A stretch of DNA of 64,000 nt from Morella rubra (lineage: Eukaryota; Streptophyta; Magnoliopsida; Fagales; Myricaceae), in contig CM025850.1 in assembly GCA_003952965.2 (NCBI GenBank), forward strand, positions 11,906,010 through 11,970,009, written 5' to 3'. Positions 1-13,295 of the stretch are shown in pieces. The notes beneath the pieces were generated by a model. That model saw only the letters and a list, made by a program, of their open reading frames with translations. It was not told the origin of the DNA and made no database searches. The position numbers and the translations under genes are program-made. The stretch's first letter is position 1, and every line of letters starts with the position of its first letter.

Positions 1-2390
1 ATGATATTGCAGCAAGCAGTACTGTTAGCCTAAAAACAATTCTTATTGTGATTCTGTAAACTCCCAATTTAACTAGGAAGTTGTCCAGTTATGCCTTTGT
101 TGTAAGATAGATCCTTGTATACAAAAAAACTAACAATCAGAAGATGGATTGTAGAAGACTTATTGAATAAGTTAGCAGCAACACCGTCATTTAGTCCAAA
201 TGATGAAATATAAAAAATACAATTTATGTACTGCTTGTAGATGACATCAGCAATTAAAACATTTAGGTTTGTTCTTTGTGCATTGTGACATGCCATTCGT
301 ACTGCAATGCAAATTTTTAATTTTCATTTGTAAACTTGTTGTGTTTATTTATATAATTCAGATCTTTGTAATGAATTGAGAAATGTTCATATGAATTTTG
401 TGTTGTATATTTTAATTTTCTAACATCAATTTATTATGTAAATTATAATGATTAGATATATCAGAGATATTTGTATTTGTGAATTGTGATGAATGAATAA
501 CATCTTTATTTTTTGTAAATAAGGTTAAATGAGCAAAAAAATATGGCCTAAAACATTATCGGAATTCCGCTATCCGCTTTTGCTTCTGCTAAGTCCGGCA
601 AGAGTCAAAAGCGGAAGCGCAATCCATTTTAGACATCTACTAGTTAGCGGACCGGATGTCAGAATGTTAAATTCCGCTTTCGACATATCTACTATACACC
701 CATAGCCACTAGAGCCTTTAAGAGAAGCTATAGTAAATGGACCTATATTGAAAAGAAAATGCGTGCTCATCCCATCCACCTTGAAAAAATTTGGGATAAA
801 TTTTTGTACTACAAACTATTACGTTTTCTCTTATTACACCTATCAATTATTAATTTTTAACACGTTGCATTCTACACTTAAATTTTCTATCAATTTGAAC
901 GGGAAGTAATTTTTTGGCGTTAATATTTTTGGAAAAGTAATTTTTAAAAATAATTGGTGAGTGTAATATAATTAAAATAATAGTTTAAAGTACAAAATAT
1001 ATTTTATTTAAAAATATTTCCGTCTACTTGAAGTCCAACTCGCTGTCAAGATGTTGTTGAGTAGAGATTGCTTTATAATGAGGGCGAAAGTTCCCCTCGT
1101 TGCATGTGGTTAGGGGGTTCTAAGAAAAGTGCGAGGAAGAAGATGCGGTTGAGTAAAGAAATCTTGCGCAGTGGATCGCTCGCACTCTCTGAGGACCTTG
1201 ATTGACTTCTCTTTCACCCTTTTAGTAGTTTTTTTCTTCCTCTTCATGGGCTCCAATAGCTCTGACCTTCCTGAGCGCATTTGTGTTCGATCCCATGGTA
1301 GCCCAATTATGAGGAACATTGCCGTCCACCCAACGTGGTCTTGGAGGCCGGGGGAGTACAAAAGAGAGCGAATTCATCCGCGAATTTCGTCACGACCTCC
1401 ATAGCCACGTTTTGGGCCCAACTACTCCATACTGTTCGGGCCCAATTTTGTTACAATGGAATCATACGTCGAAAATTAACACTGGAGCTTATGATAAAGA
1501 ATTTTAACATATTCATTATCCGAGCATTTAATTTTGGACTATACCGATTGGTGCGTTGTCGAACAGGCAGAAGAGGAAAATCAACACTGCTAGTGGCTGT
1601 TGCAAAAGCATTTAAAATGGCCCAACACGACCGCTGGTGGGCATCAGTTCGAGGCACCGTCAACATTGATCGTGAGATTTCAAGAAAAGCGAATCCTCAG
1701 CCCCCATAGGGCATCTCAAGTAATAGTTGCATTTATTTATGTCAAGGTACCCATCACCAGGGTGGTATTATGTAAAGTAACGCAGCATTTATGACTTTTA
1801 ATCATAAGGCTTGGGTCTTAATTAGTGCACCCTATTGGCATATTTGATCAATATCAGGATAAGGTAACTCCGACAATTTTTGGCTCATAGAGTGGTGCGT
1901 TTATTTTTATTTTTTCTTCCCGAGCAACACTGGATTTAATGCCTTTGTAAAAGAGTAAAAGCGTTGTCACGATAGATAAAAATTTTGGAGTGTTAAAGTT
2001 GATGAAAAAATAAAATTGAAGATAAGTGGAATGAATTTTTTATATTTATTTAAAATAAAAAGTAATGATTTGATAAGAAGAGAGAGAAATTTAGAGAGTT
2101 ATTTTATAAAGGTAAAAGTTTTGAAAGTTCAAAATTTTTATTCTCAAACATCTCAATAAGGTGATCTGAACCGGTTAAGATCAAACTCATATTAAACAGA
2201 TGTGAAAAGAAGAACATTTTTGCATCAATTATTGGGTTTATGTGTGAATTGTTGGTTATGCAATAATGTGACCGTTTCTTAGATGCTTACACAAAAACAG
2301 GAGAGTATATTCATTACTCTGCTCTTTTTTTTTCTTTTTTCTTTTTGTAGGCACATTCATTACTCTACTCTACCTTCACTTTCTCACTGA
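1..2390. other. AT-rich intergenic DNA without a recognisable gene
   Basis: No exon chain with splice sites or family resemblance was found on either strand. Positions 540-780 hold short inverted words (CCGCTTTTG and CAAAAGCGG). Positions 1020-1720 are less AT-rich, with open frames up to 124 codons on +, but they match no family I know and show no splice structure; a decayed transposon is possible. A MITE-like repeat lies at about 1975-2160. Confidence 0.5.
1975..2160. repeat. AT-rich MITE-like repeat, copy A of a three-copy family
   Basis: This stretch shares ordered blocks with 5594-5760 and, in the opposite direction, 27155-27370. Blocks include TTTTGGAGTGTTAAA near the left, a run resembling TTTTTATATTTATTTAAA in the middle, and TTCTCAAACATCTCAA at the right. 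The reverse complement of the right end (TTGAGATGTTTGAGAA) resembles the ends of the other copies. The left boundary is unclear and no target duplication was found. It is non-coding and probably a short non-autonomous DNA transposon. Confidence 0.45.
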
Positions 2391-2430
2391 TATAAAAGAA
2401 CCACAAAGGAAACTTGTTTATCCAGTACAG

Positions 2431-2671
2431 ATGTTGAAGCTTTCATTCTTCCTCCTCGTCTTTCTTTCCTCAGGTATGCTCCTTCATCCTTGGGAGTATT
2501 CGTTTTCGTGTGTTTTATTTCCACGCTTTTAAATGTTCAGGGATCGTGAATTGATATATGTTCTTCGCTGAAATTTCTGAAAATTTTTCAGTTTTTTTGT
2601 TAGTGTCGGAAGCCAATATTGGAAAAGTGCCTCGAGCGTTGTTGGAAGGGAAGTTATATAGATTGCCCTGA
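2431..2671 (+). CDS. Candidate small secreted peptide gene, two exons (speculative)
   Basis: Exon 1 (2431-2473) encodes a hydrophobic start, MLKLSFFLLVFLSS. A GTATGC donor follows and a TTTTTCAG acceptor ends at 2591. Exon 2 (2592-2671) continues in phase and ends with TGA, giving 40 residues. The N-terminus looks like a signal peptide with possible cleavage after VSEA, leaving about 18 residues starting NIGKVPRALLEG. A TATAAAAG box sits at 2391-2398. Against it: the box is only about 33 bases before the ATG, so the leader would be very short; the product lacks cysteines and matches no peptide family I recognise. Without splicing, the frame closes after 33 codons. Treat as a hypothesis. Confidence 0.25.
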
Positions 2672-5600
2672 GAAGATATATGAAACGGGTGTCGGCCTCA
2701 TGGTTTGATTGCAATTGTAGAGCACTTGGAAATAACTCAATTAGGCTTGAAATTTTACGGCAAATTTTGTTGGGTCAGAGGATTTATTTGCCTGACTTTT
2801 CTTTTTGTACCAAAAACGGCACCACAAACAACGGTATAAAAAAAAACCTACTCGTAGCAAACTGAAGTTTGACATATCCAGCCCCAGGATGAATAAACAG
2901 AACCTACTCTTTCACGATACGCTTCTCTATATGATTCATTAGGTTATATGATACTGGAAATTAGCCTTCCGGCTTCTAGATTAATTCAATTGAATTAAGC
3001 TTGTTTGTAGGGTGTGCTCTGTCTTGCGAAATTCATAACAAAACCAAAGTAGTTTGGACTATCTTGTGGCCATTTTTTGGCACGTCCTGTATTTTGCACT
3101 ACTAATTATGCCTAAATTTAATCCTCAAACAATATGCAAACCTTTAAAATTAGTACATTTTGATTGACAAAAGTAAAAGGAACTTTCACCAGTTATAGTA
3201 CTTATTAGGCAAAATAGGTGCAGCCCTAGAAAAGAGAAGCTACACTGGAGAAACAGAGCAATAGTTTGGCACTCGAGTCACCCGACTGCGTCTACTAGGT
3301 AAACTGGAAATCTGCAATGGATGGACGAAAAAAGCACTACAACTAATCCCGGCCATATTACAAACAAATTGCAGGTGTTAAATAAGGTATTATCTCTCAG
3401 GCTATCATCTTTTTCTCCATTTAATTGTGGTACGAACTACTCTGTTTCCATGAAACCCTGTTGATAGTTTACATCAATTCTCCGTCATCTTTCTTTCTTT
3501 TTTTACCTTGGACCACAGTAGTTTCTCGTTCGAAGAAATATATAGAGCCTCATCTAAATGGCAGTACGAGCCAAGACATCCAATAACATGACTGGAGATG
3601 AAAATACAGAGCATCAAGTGAGATTAATGCATGACAGTATAAATGGCAAACATGGCGATGAAAGTTAAAGTGATCGGTTTTTTTTTTTTTTTTTTAATAA
3701 TGCCGAGAGGCTAACATTGCATATTGAATCCATAAAACAAGTTATAATAAAGAACTGAAAACTGAAGATCCAAGTAAACTAAGCTGCAAAAGGACCAGCG
3801 GAACCAACAAGAGTTGATAACCACATAATGCTCTATGCCGGGCAGAAGTTATCATGAATATTAAGATGAAAAGAAAAGAAAACCATCTAGTATACAGGGC
3901 AAAGAAATGTAAAGCTCTTGTTTTTGGTCTGCTTAATAAATTGTAAAAGAAGGAACAAAGGCCCCATTTATTAGTACTGAAATTATAGATGAACACAGAT
4001 GAAAATATAAATTATCCATGCACAGTGTTAAACTTCAGTATGATTTTGGCCGTAGTACATGAGTGACCTGTAGCAAGCAAATTAAACGGAGAAACAAGGG
4101 TGGGCGCGTGTGGCAGCGTGTAGTGCCCGAATAGCGAGGGGATGGTGCAGAAGAGACCGACTGGAGGAGCTGGTGATGGTGGGCCGATCACGCGTAGTCT
4201 CTTGATGGTCTTCTTTTTACTCACATGAAAAAGCTGCTCTATTATACTAAGTCCTGTATTGCTAATGCTGACATCCTAACTATCATAATAGGATGAAAAG
4301 CAAACTATCAAGTGGGGTGCATCATAGTCAAGTATCGAGGCTACCATTCGAATTTAGATTAAAATATTCTTTAATTGTATATCCATACAATTAAGAAAGA
4401 GATACAACAATAAACTCTATTATAGAGCCATATTGCTCGAATGAATTATTCTTATATTAATTTCTTTTGAACTTAAGATGTTTTGGTAAGGTGGAAAGGA
4501 GTAAAATTACATTGAATATATACAGTATCAATAATTTATTAATAAAAAAATTAATATATTTGAAATAAAAAAGAAATAGTAGTTTCCTATGAAAATCAAA
4601 TATGATTTATAATTTGAGGAAGGCTGCAACTTGCTAATTCACTCCTCAAAAAATGGATTGTTACGTTGAGTTTTCCACGGTGGTGAATATGTCTGAGTGA
4701 ACAAGTTGTATTTGTTGAAGTATGGACTAGTTTGTGTAAGTTTTATTGCAGAAAATCTGGAATCTTTTCGTTAAAAAAATATAACTGGTGAAAGAATAAT
4801 GATACGATTTATATTTGTTATTCACGTTGATTTAAAAATTTTAAAACAAAAATAAAATTTATAAGGGATAAATATAAAATTAGTCTCTATAATTTTAGGG
4901 GTGGGTACCGAAACTTAATTTTTTTTTGTTCTAGTTTAGTATGTGAGCTTTTTTGGACATGTTTTTTGAGTCATAATGAACTAAAAATATTTTTTGAACC
5001 AAATTTTTGGAAGATTTTTATGTTATTCATCATAAATTAACAATAAATGAAAACGTTAATCTAAATTCTAGATTCTAAAATAAATATTAAAACAAATTTC
5101 ATATGTCCCAATTTATTTTAAAAAAAGAAATAATTTTTTTTGGTTTTTTTAGTTAATTAATCATAAATTAATATAAATATAGAATATTCATCCAAAATAC
5201 AGATTAATAAAAAAAAATTAATCAAATTTCATATATTATACTTTATTTTGAACACTATATTTTATTTTATTTTTAAAAATAAATTGAAACCGGAAATTTC
5301 AATTCCAGTTTCAAAAATTGGCAAAAATGACTTCCGAAATCGGAAGTGGAATCGGAAATTCTAATTTTTAGTAGAGTTTTTGACCACCCTTATATAATTT
5401 ATACAAAAATTAAATAAGTTAATAAATTTTAAAATTTATTAAATGAGTATGTTTAAATTATTTCCTATTTGACGGGTGACGGTGGGACTGGTGGGAATCT
5501 TAAAATGTAAGGGTTAATTTGATAAGTTTTAAAATTTAACAACTTATTTAATTTTTCAGATTTAGGAAATTAATTTGTATTTTTATATTTTTAGAGGTGT

Positions 5601-5880
5601 TAATAATTTTGGAGTGTTAAAATTAGTTAAAAAATGAAGAGATATATGATTTGAATAAATTTTTTTATATTTTTTTAAATAAAAATTGATAATTTAATAG
5701 AAAAAAAATTTAATTTTTTTTAATTAAAGTGAAAGATAAATTTTTACTCTCAAATACCTCAATTTTTAATAAAAGAAAAGATAGAAAGAGAGTCCGTCGA
5801 GAATCAAACAGGAAAAAGGGCTAAACACACCTACAGAAAAATAGAAAGATAAGAACCGAAGACGTATGTATCATCGTATT
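2672..5880. other. AT-rich intergenic DNA
   Basis: No credible gene seen. Open frames at 3742-3996 and 4012-4224 on - are isolated, have no splice partners and resemble nothing I know. A long T run lies at about 3679-3695. From 4260 on the DNA is extremely AT-rich. An imperfect inverted pair near 5403-5440 and 5520-5560 (AAATTAAATAAGTTAATAAA and its rough complement) suggests another decayed MITE. Confidence 0.5.
5594..5760. repeat. AT-rich MITE-like repeat, copy B
   Basis: The ends are inverted: the left begins GAGGTGTTAATAATTTTGG and the right ends ACTCTCAAATACCTC, whose complement starts GAGGTATTTGAGAGT. The interior matches copy A (1975-2160) in order. It lies just upstream of the CCR4 promoter, ending about 640 bases before the start codon. 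Confidence 0.5.
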
Positions 5881-6213
5881 TGATATAAAGCCCGTAATCT
5901 CTCTCTCTCAAATGGAGCACGGCCGATTACTTTTCCCACTTCCCCTGTAAAACCCTAATCATCGATCGCTATCTCTCTCCTTCTGTAGGGCTAAAACCCG
6001 AACTTGCTCTCTCTCTTCTCTATAAAATCTAGAATCCTCTCCACCCAATCGATCCACTTCAATTACTTTTCGATAGCTAGCCATTTGTCTCTCTATCTGA
6101 CTTGAAATCCCTTACTCTTCGCGCAAGATCCGCTGCGGTTTTCGTAGAATTTTGTCATTTTCTAGGGTTCGATTTGTGGTCCGTCAAGGCTGGCGGGTAT
6201 TCGGGTCAAGTAA

Positions 6214-6360
6214 ATGGCGGATCCGCCAGGGTTCCGCCCTCTGCCGCACGTGTGGTCTTCCCGAGGAAGCTTCCGGACTTGTTTTCTCTGTCTCTGTTAT
6301 TGTGGGTCCCTTCCTGTTCGATTGCCGTTGATAAGGCTACAAAACAGTTACGACTGCTGA
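6214..6360 (+). other. Upstream ORF in the CCR4 leader
   Basis: ATG at 6214 opens a 48-codon frame ending TGA at 6358-6360, 38 bases before the chosen CCR4 start at 6399 and in a different frame. Its protein starts MADPPGFRPLPHVW. The preceding leader (about 5890-6100) is CT-rich with no obvious intron. If the transcript starts upstream of 6214 and is unspliced here, ribosomes meet this ATG first. Whether it is translated cannot be told from the sequence. Confidence 0.5.
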
Positions 6361-6398
6361 GGAAAAACAAACAGAAAAAGAAGAAGGAGAAGAAAAGC

Positions 6399-9300
6399 AT
6401 GCTGAGTGTGCTGCGGGTGCACCTCCCTTCTGATATCCCCATTGTAGGCTGCGAGCTAACACCCTACTTGCTCCTTCGGCGCCCCGACAAGACCATAACC
6501 ACGGACGATGTGCCTGAGTCGGCCCCACTTGAAGGCCATTTCCTGAGGTACAAGTGGTAAGTGCTACAAAGCCCCACCATTTTAGCTGTTGTCGAATTTT
6601 GGGTCTGTTTCTGCTTTTGGTTGCATTTGACTTTGCCTTTTTTCAGTAAAGACTTCAACTTTGTTGTGCCTCATTTAGCTAATGCTCTCTGGTGCTTAGG
6701 ATTTTTAGTTCTTTTTATTTATGTGCACTAACAGACCAGTCTGCAATATTTGTAGACTTCAATTGTGTCTGAATGACTTTAATGTTATTCTTTCAATAGT
6801 GGTTTTTTGTCACACATACATAGAGTTGTGATTTTATTAGAATAGAATTTTGGAAACTTTTTTTTCCCGTGCTCTTCTGCTTTTTAGTCTCTTCTTGAAT
6901 GTTCACTGCTGTTGCTTTTCTCTTGGATAGTGCAATTCAATATAATAGATCGGCAGTTTTTAAGTTTTCATGCTAATTGATTTTTTCAGTTGATGAGCAT
7001 AAATTACATTTCTAAAGTGCATTCTTAATGTATCAAGATTTACCCCAACAATGCTGGTGCACGCACCATCGGCATAGTCAATGAAAAAGAATGTCCCTTT
7101 TATCATAAACTTCTGGGACCTCTTTTCCTTAACACGGAAAAAAGGAAATGCATGAGGCTAGCGAGTTGAATAGGGTGTCAAACTTAGAAAATAGATCTAC
7201 TGGTTGCCCAAAAAAGGCAGAAGATATGTGGAGCTGGTGGATTCTAGGAGTAGTTTTGTAGACCTAAATGGAGGGGAAAATATGGGCAGAGCTGGCAGGC
7301 AGCCCTCGTGTTAAACGGGTAGCTGGACGGATTGAGTTCTGTGTTTAGTGAGTGGGGGAGGGTATTTATTACCTTCCATTTACGTCCACTTAAAATAAAT
7401 AGAAAAAACAAATCCTGAACTATGCGGTTAGCAATTTGAAAAGGGGGTTGGAACATAAGAAACAATTAAAGTGATAACAATGAAGGGAGCTTAAACAAAA
7501 AGAGAAAAACCACGCCAGTGTGTTGAGCAATTTGATGAATTTTCAAGTCTTCAGATGAATTATTGTAGACTCATCACTTTGACATTTAAGAGAAGCATCT
7601 TTAACAGCAGGTGATAGAGATTGGTAGGCTGATAAGAAATCATAAACTTGTTTCGAACAGCAACCTACCTGATCTCTCTAATGTCCAGAGATGACTGATG
7701 GCTTAGGCATGAGAGAATGTAAAAATCATCTTTCATGTAAATTATTAGCATAGGTTTATTTTTGTAACATACTCATTCGAATATGCCTGTAATTGTACAA
7801 GTTTTGCCCTTTGCGTCATCAAAAAGTATGTGGCTGCCTCGTGGCTTATTTCATATATTTTGTCAGAGGAGTGATGTTGCCTTCTAAGATATCGTTGATT
7901 TGAACATTTTCCTTTGATGCCCGCTCTATTCCATTGTCTTGTTTAGTGGCTTGGTTTATGTTATCTTTGTTACTGAAAGATTTGAAACATGGAGTTGAGC
8001 CAGTGGCTATTGACAAGGTACATCTTGCCCCATGTTTGGGTTTGATTGCAGGTATCGTATACAGAGTGATAAAAAAGTTGCTGTCTGTAGTATACATCCA
8101 TCTGAGCAAGCCACATTGCAGTGCCTAGGTTGTGTTAAGGCCAAAATACCTGTTGCCAAAAGTTACCATTGCTCGCCTAAGTGCTTCTCAGATGCATGGC
8201 AGCATCATCGTGTTTTACATGATCGTGCTGCAAGTGCTGTAAATGAAAATGGAAACGATGAGGAAGAGCTGTTTGGGCGTTTCAATAGTTCGGGATCTGC
8301 CGCTAGCTTATCGGGTTCTGCATCAACTACCAGCTTGACAAATGGCTCAACACCTTTGTATCCTGCTGCTGTGACACAAAGGAGTGGGGGAGAAACTTGG
8401 TTTGAGGTTGGACGCTATAAAACATATACACCAACAGCTGATGATATTGGCCATGTTCTGAAGTTCGAATGTGTTGTAGTAGAAGTTGAAACGAAACTTC
8501 CTGTTGGGCATGTGAACACTATATTGACTTCTCGCGTCATTCCAGCTCCATCACCTAGTCCACGTTGCTTAATCCCAGTAAATGGAGCTGATGTGATTGG
8601 CCATCTAGATTCAGATGGCCGAGTTTCGTCCTCGGGGACTTTTACCGTGCTCTCTTACAACATTTTGTCTGATGCATATGCTTCAAGTGAATTATACAGT
8701 TACTGCCCCTCTTGGGCTCTGTCCTGGCCTTATCGCAGACAAAATTTGTTAAGAGAAATAGTTGGCTACCGTGCAGATATTGTTTGTCTTCAGGAGGTAT
8801 GTGAGCAGACTTGAACAATTGTTTGATGATAAATGTTAGGGTCTTACTACTGGAGTAAGAACAAGGTAGTTGGGAAATCTCAGTTAAAATACTTTTGTTT
8901 GTATGGAAGTTGTCTACTCAATGAAGGCTTACAGAAGGTAAAATCAGCAATATTAGGTGTTGTGTGATCTCATTTTTAGATTTCTATTTTGCACTTTTAG
9001 TACCTTCTGGTCCTCGAAATTTAACAAATTGAAAAGAAAGAGGTATTAGATCAGTGGATAGGTTTTTCTGTCAGTCTGAGCATATTTGAGGACACAAATG
9101 ACCTTTAGGTATTTGAACGGGTCAATTTATTTCAGGACCTTTGGTGAGTTTCTTGCAAACCTTATGTTAATGCCGAACATGAAATATAGGTTTGTTTTGT
9201 TTAATTAGGCTCAGTCTTTAAATGTAGAATTTCTTGATATTTTTGAAGTGATATAGGCATATTCCGAAGGGTTCAATTTGCAGCTCTTACTGTATTCTTT

Positions 9301-11830
9301 AGAATATATCAATGCCACATAACATAGTGAGGCATGATCTTCCTATGCAACCACTAGCTAGAACATCATGAGGCAGTAGAACTTGCGAGTTTCCTCGTCC
9401 ATTGGTTTCCTCACTGTCATAAATTTGCAACTTGATAAAAAAAAGACATTTGGCTGGTAGGACTTTATTTGTGAACTGATTGGGCATCCTGCCTTAGTAT
9501 ATGAATTAATGCAGTACTTCTTCTTTCCAGGTTCAAAGTGATCACTACGAGGAGTTTTTTGCTCCAGAGCTTGATAAACATGGCTATGTTGGTTTATATA
9601 AGAGAAAAACAAATGAGGTTGTTTGAAAGCTTGTCATTCTGATTGATAATAGCTGTTGACACTATTTAGGTTATTGATCTATGTAGTTGAATGCAGGTTT
9701 ACAGTGCAAATACCAATACAATTGATGGATGTGCGACATTTTTCCGGAGAGACAGATTTTCACATGTTAAAAAATATGAGGTCGGAATTGTCTTCATTTA
9801 CTTATATCGCCTCGAATTCTTTCAAGTTTTAATGGAGGCTTTGCTTGCATGCAGGTGGAATTTAATAAGGCTGCACAGTCTTGGACTGATAGTCAATTAC
9901 CAAGTGCTCAGAAGAAAACTGCTTTAAACCGATTATTTAAGGTGCATTGGCGCATTTTGCTGGGTCTTGTCCCACATATTGTGCAGTGTATGTTGGCCTG
10001 ATACTCATGTGAGTTTCCTCTTGTTAATAGGATAATGTTGCACTGATAGTGGTTCTGGAAGCAAAATTCAGCAACCAGGGAGTTGATAATCCTGGAAAAC
10101 GCCAGCTTCTATGTGTGGTAGGAATTCCTATTTTGTTACTTCTTCCCTCTTTCTCTCTTTATTTGGTTATGCTTTTAATCCCTTTTGTATTTTACTTGTT
10201 TTGAGCTCGCCAAGTCCCCCCCACCCCACAACAACCCCCACCACCTTTTTTTGCCTTTCTTCCGTGCCTGTTGTTTTGGACATGGAACCCTTTTTAAGAT
10301 TATGTGTGCAAATGTATTGCCTCCTCATTTATGGCGATTGCATAGTCAAGCTACTTTCTGTGAGCAGTGACAGGCTTTAAGAGGCCTGACCGAGCATTTG
10401 CGTCTTTCTCAGTTGTCATTAATGTACCAAGTCGTTCCTTTTGATGTGTTGTGGTGGCTTCTTTCTCATTTTGTTGATGGTTGCCTTAAGGATATAACTT
10501 GATGTAGGTGGGGAAGATGTACTTTCTTATTATTTTTCTGTCCTTTGATTCATTGGAAACTTCTAAATCAATTGAATTGTAAGATCTGAGAGATAGAAAG
10601 GCTGAAATAAACTAGGTATTTGATATTTCAGAAAATAAATGGTAGGTAGTCCCTTGAGCAAAGGGGGTGATACTTAACGATTTCAGTGACTTTCTCCTTC
10701 TCTACTCCTTATTGGCTTGCACGGCCATGTCTTGGCATATACTTACCACATTTTTATTGCCTTTTGGCTATAGGCAAATACTCATGTAAATGTTCACCAC
10801 GATTTAAAGGATGTAAAGCTCTGGCAGGTAAAATTTTTTGTTTATTCTTTATATGTATCCTTGTACTCTTTTCAATCATAAAAAATCCTATCGACTTTGA
10901 TGATTGCTTGTCAACTTAGGTTCATACTCTCCTTAAAGGATTGGAGAAAATAGCTGCCAGTGCAGACATTCCAATGCTGGTTTGCGGGGATTTTAATTCA
11001 GTTCCTGGAAGGTCTGTCCATTGATATGCTACTATTTTAGTGTATTTTCATTCTCTCTATTTTGTTAATTTCTCTAAGCAGATAACTTGTGCTGAAATAA
11101 GAGTTTTAAGTTACATTTTATATGTGTCAGTTTATGCATTAAGGTTGAGTTGAACTTTGTTGCAGTGCTCCTCATTCGCTCCTTGCAATGGGGAAGGTGG
11201 ATCCGTTACATCCAGACTTGGCAGCAGATCCTCTTGGTATCTTGCGTCCAAATAGCAAGCTGGTGCATCAGTTGCCACTGGTAATATACCATCTCTTACC
11301 CCTGGGTTCTGATGATACTGCAGAATCACCTTTTTTCTTCTCTCTAGATTTTTGGTAAAATGGGAAAAAGTCGGAAATATAGTTTGGGGGAGGAAGTTGA
11401 TGTAATTTTTGGTCTAAGATGCTGCATATGACTTATGGTCGTTTTCAGGTTAGTGCTTACTCGTCCTTTGCAAGAATGGGGGTTGGTCTTGGTTTGGAAC
11501 AGCAGAGGAGGAGGTTGGACTCAACCACAAATGAACCGTTATTTACAAATTGCACTCGAGATTTTATCGGCACACTAGATTACATATTTTACACAGGTGA
11601 ACATTGGTGCAACATATGGTTTTATTTCTTAATCTATGATATTTTTAAGATCTTACTAGTAGGTTACATGTGTCGTGGTTCCAGCGGACTCTCTGACGGT
11701 AGAGGCCTTATTGGAGCTGTTGGATGAGGAGAGCTTGAGGAAAGACACCGCACTTCCTTCTCCAGAGTGGTCCTCCGATCATATAGCACTCTTAGCTGAG
11801 TTTCGCTGCATGCCTAGAGCTAGACGTTGA
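6399..11830 (+). CDS. CCR4-type poly(A) deadenylase (CCR4-NOT complex subunit 6-like)
   Basis: Eleven exons: 6399-6556, 8052-8796, 9531-9617, 9697-9780, 9855-9941, 10031-10117, 10774-10827, 10920-11011, 11166-11280, 11449-11596, 11685-11830. All junctions are GT-AG, phases match, and the product is 600 aa, close to the roughly 600 aa of Arabidopsis CCR4a/b. The enzyme removes 3' poly(A) tails from mRNA in the cytoplasmic CCR4-NOT complex. A MYND-like cysteine cluster spans residues 65-105 (Cys65, 77, 80, 93, 97, His104). An endonuclease-exonuclease-phosphatase domain follows from about residue 250: Asn256 in SYNIL, Glu301 in CLQE, Asp458 and Asn460 in GDFNS, Asp547 in LDYIF, Asp584-His585 in SSDHI. 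As in plant homologues, yeast-type N-terminal leucine-rich repeats are absent. The ATG at 6399 gives the family's usual N-terminus, MLSVLRVHLPSDIPIVG. A uORF lies upstream. Confidence 0.93.
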
Positions 11831-13226
11831 CACTTCAGGGTAAGTGGTATAATTTTCTTCTGATTCATTTTTTTGCTTATGTGCTTGCAAGATTAGGTTT
11901 TTTCCCCCAAAGTAGCTATGCTCTTAATTCCTTTGTTAGGATTGTGATTGATAAATGGATTTTCATGTTCACATCCTTTGTTTTCTCTTATTTGAAATGA
12001 AAAGTTTTTTTCAAGTTGAAAAGCACAAGCATGCTGGTGTATCCTATATGTTCTTTTTTTCTACGAGCGATCCTTACCATGTGTTTTGTTTGTCACTTTG
12101 TTGACCCTCTCAAGTTGGATCAGTCAGAGCTAAACCAAGTAAAAATTGTCAGTGTTTGGACAGTTCAGTTGCGGCACCAAAAGAAAATGCTTCGAATTAC
12201 AACCGAGTATTTTATGTCCAAGATGTTAAATAGAGAATACATTTTAACTGATTGACCCCACCAAAATATCACATACTCCATTGTTTCACCTTGAAGGATG
12301 TCTTTCCTGAACTTGGTGGTAAAAATTGACAACTAGGATGCATTATCAGATTTACCAAAACCTTTTCAGAACGTCATCTGGCAATTTGGCCTGTTTTCCC
12401 ACTAAGTTGCACTTGGTACTCCGTTTCATGTGGTAATTATGTTGATGTCAACCTCAATGGTTGTAGGTCAGGAATGGAGACGCCAAGAAAAAGAACAACT
12501 GAAGCTGTTGGATAAAGATTAGTTATTGTAAGAATTGTAGATCATGGCCGTGTCTTACTCAGGTATCTCCTTGTGGGATCCTTGCTATGATCTGCTTTGT
12601 ATTATGCCACCGTTGTCTCATAGAAAAATTGTGGTTATCCCGTACTCAATAACCTTTGCTTTTTCCTTATCAATAGAAATTCAAATAGAATTTTCCACTA
12701 CTTCCGAGTTAACTTATCATCCTGTCATTTAGTGGCGCCTGCAATTGGATGATGCCCTCTTGTCTTGGGTTCCCCATATGTCTTTGGATGTAATTGCAGT
12801 TCGTTCCTTAAGTTTGCCTGCTGAGGAAGAGGAACCACGGTCCCTATTATTGGAGAAGGTAGTTTCCGACTATCACATATGAACCAAACTGCATCATGCT
12901 AATAGCTGAGATGGGAAGGATTCAGATCAGCAGCAGCTTTTGTACATACCATAAAGTTTTAATTTAAGTAAAGAACAGAGAAAGACAATTAATAGTGACT
13001 GTCATGCTGGACTGTTGTTGGTATAACTCCCGCTTTCTAATTAAAACAGAGTATGTTCGAAACTGTAGGCATTTCTTCATGATGAGCAGGTCAGATTTTC
13101 CCTGTCCTAGAGAATTCGTAAGTTTTCAACGTTGTGAATCAGGGGATGATTTTGTTTGACAAGGTCTTAACATGTACTGATGGGCGGTCAATGTTCAAGA
13201 GTAATTTTGCAGGGTTTGCATTGCTG

Positions 13227-13244
13227 TGAATCATGTATGCTATT

Positions 13245-13281
<37 letters not shown>

Positions 13282-13295
13282 TCATGTATGCTATT
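13227..13295. repeat. AT microsatellite flanked by an 18-bp direct repeat
   Basis: An (AT)n tract of about 30 bases (13249-13278) sits between two copies of TGAATCATGTATGCTATT, at 13227-13244 and 13278-13295. The second copy begins at the edge of the AT run. Slippage or a small tandem duplication could produce this pattern. Confidence 0.85.

Noticed and set aside
1335-1709. 124-codon open frame on +, and a shorter one on - at 1110-1361
   Set aside because: They start with or without good context, have no splice partners and resemble no protein family; not enough to call a gene.
3742-4224. Two open frames of 70-84 codons on -
   Set aside because: Isolated, low conservation signal, one is Pro/Leu-rich by chance; no promoter or splice structure.
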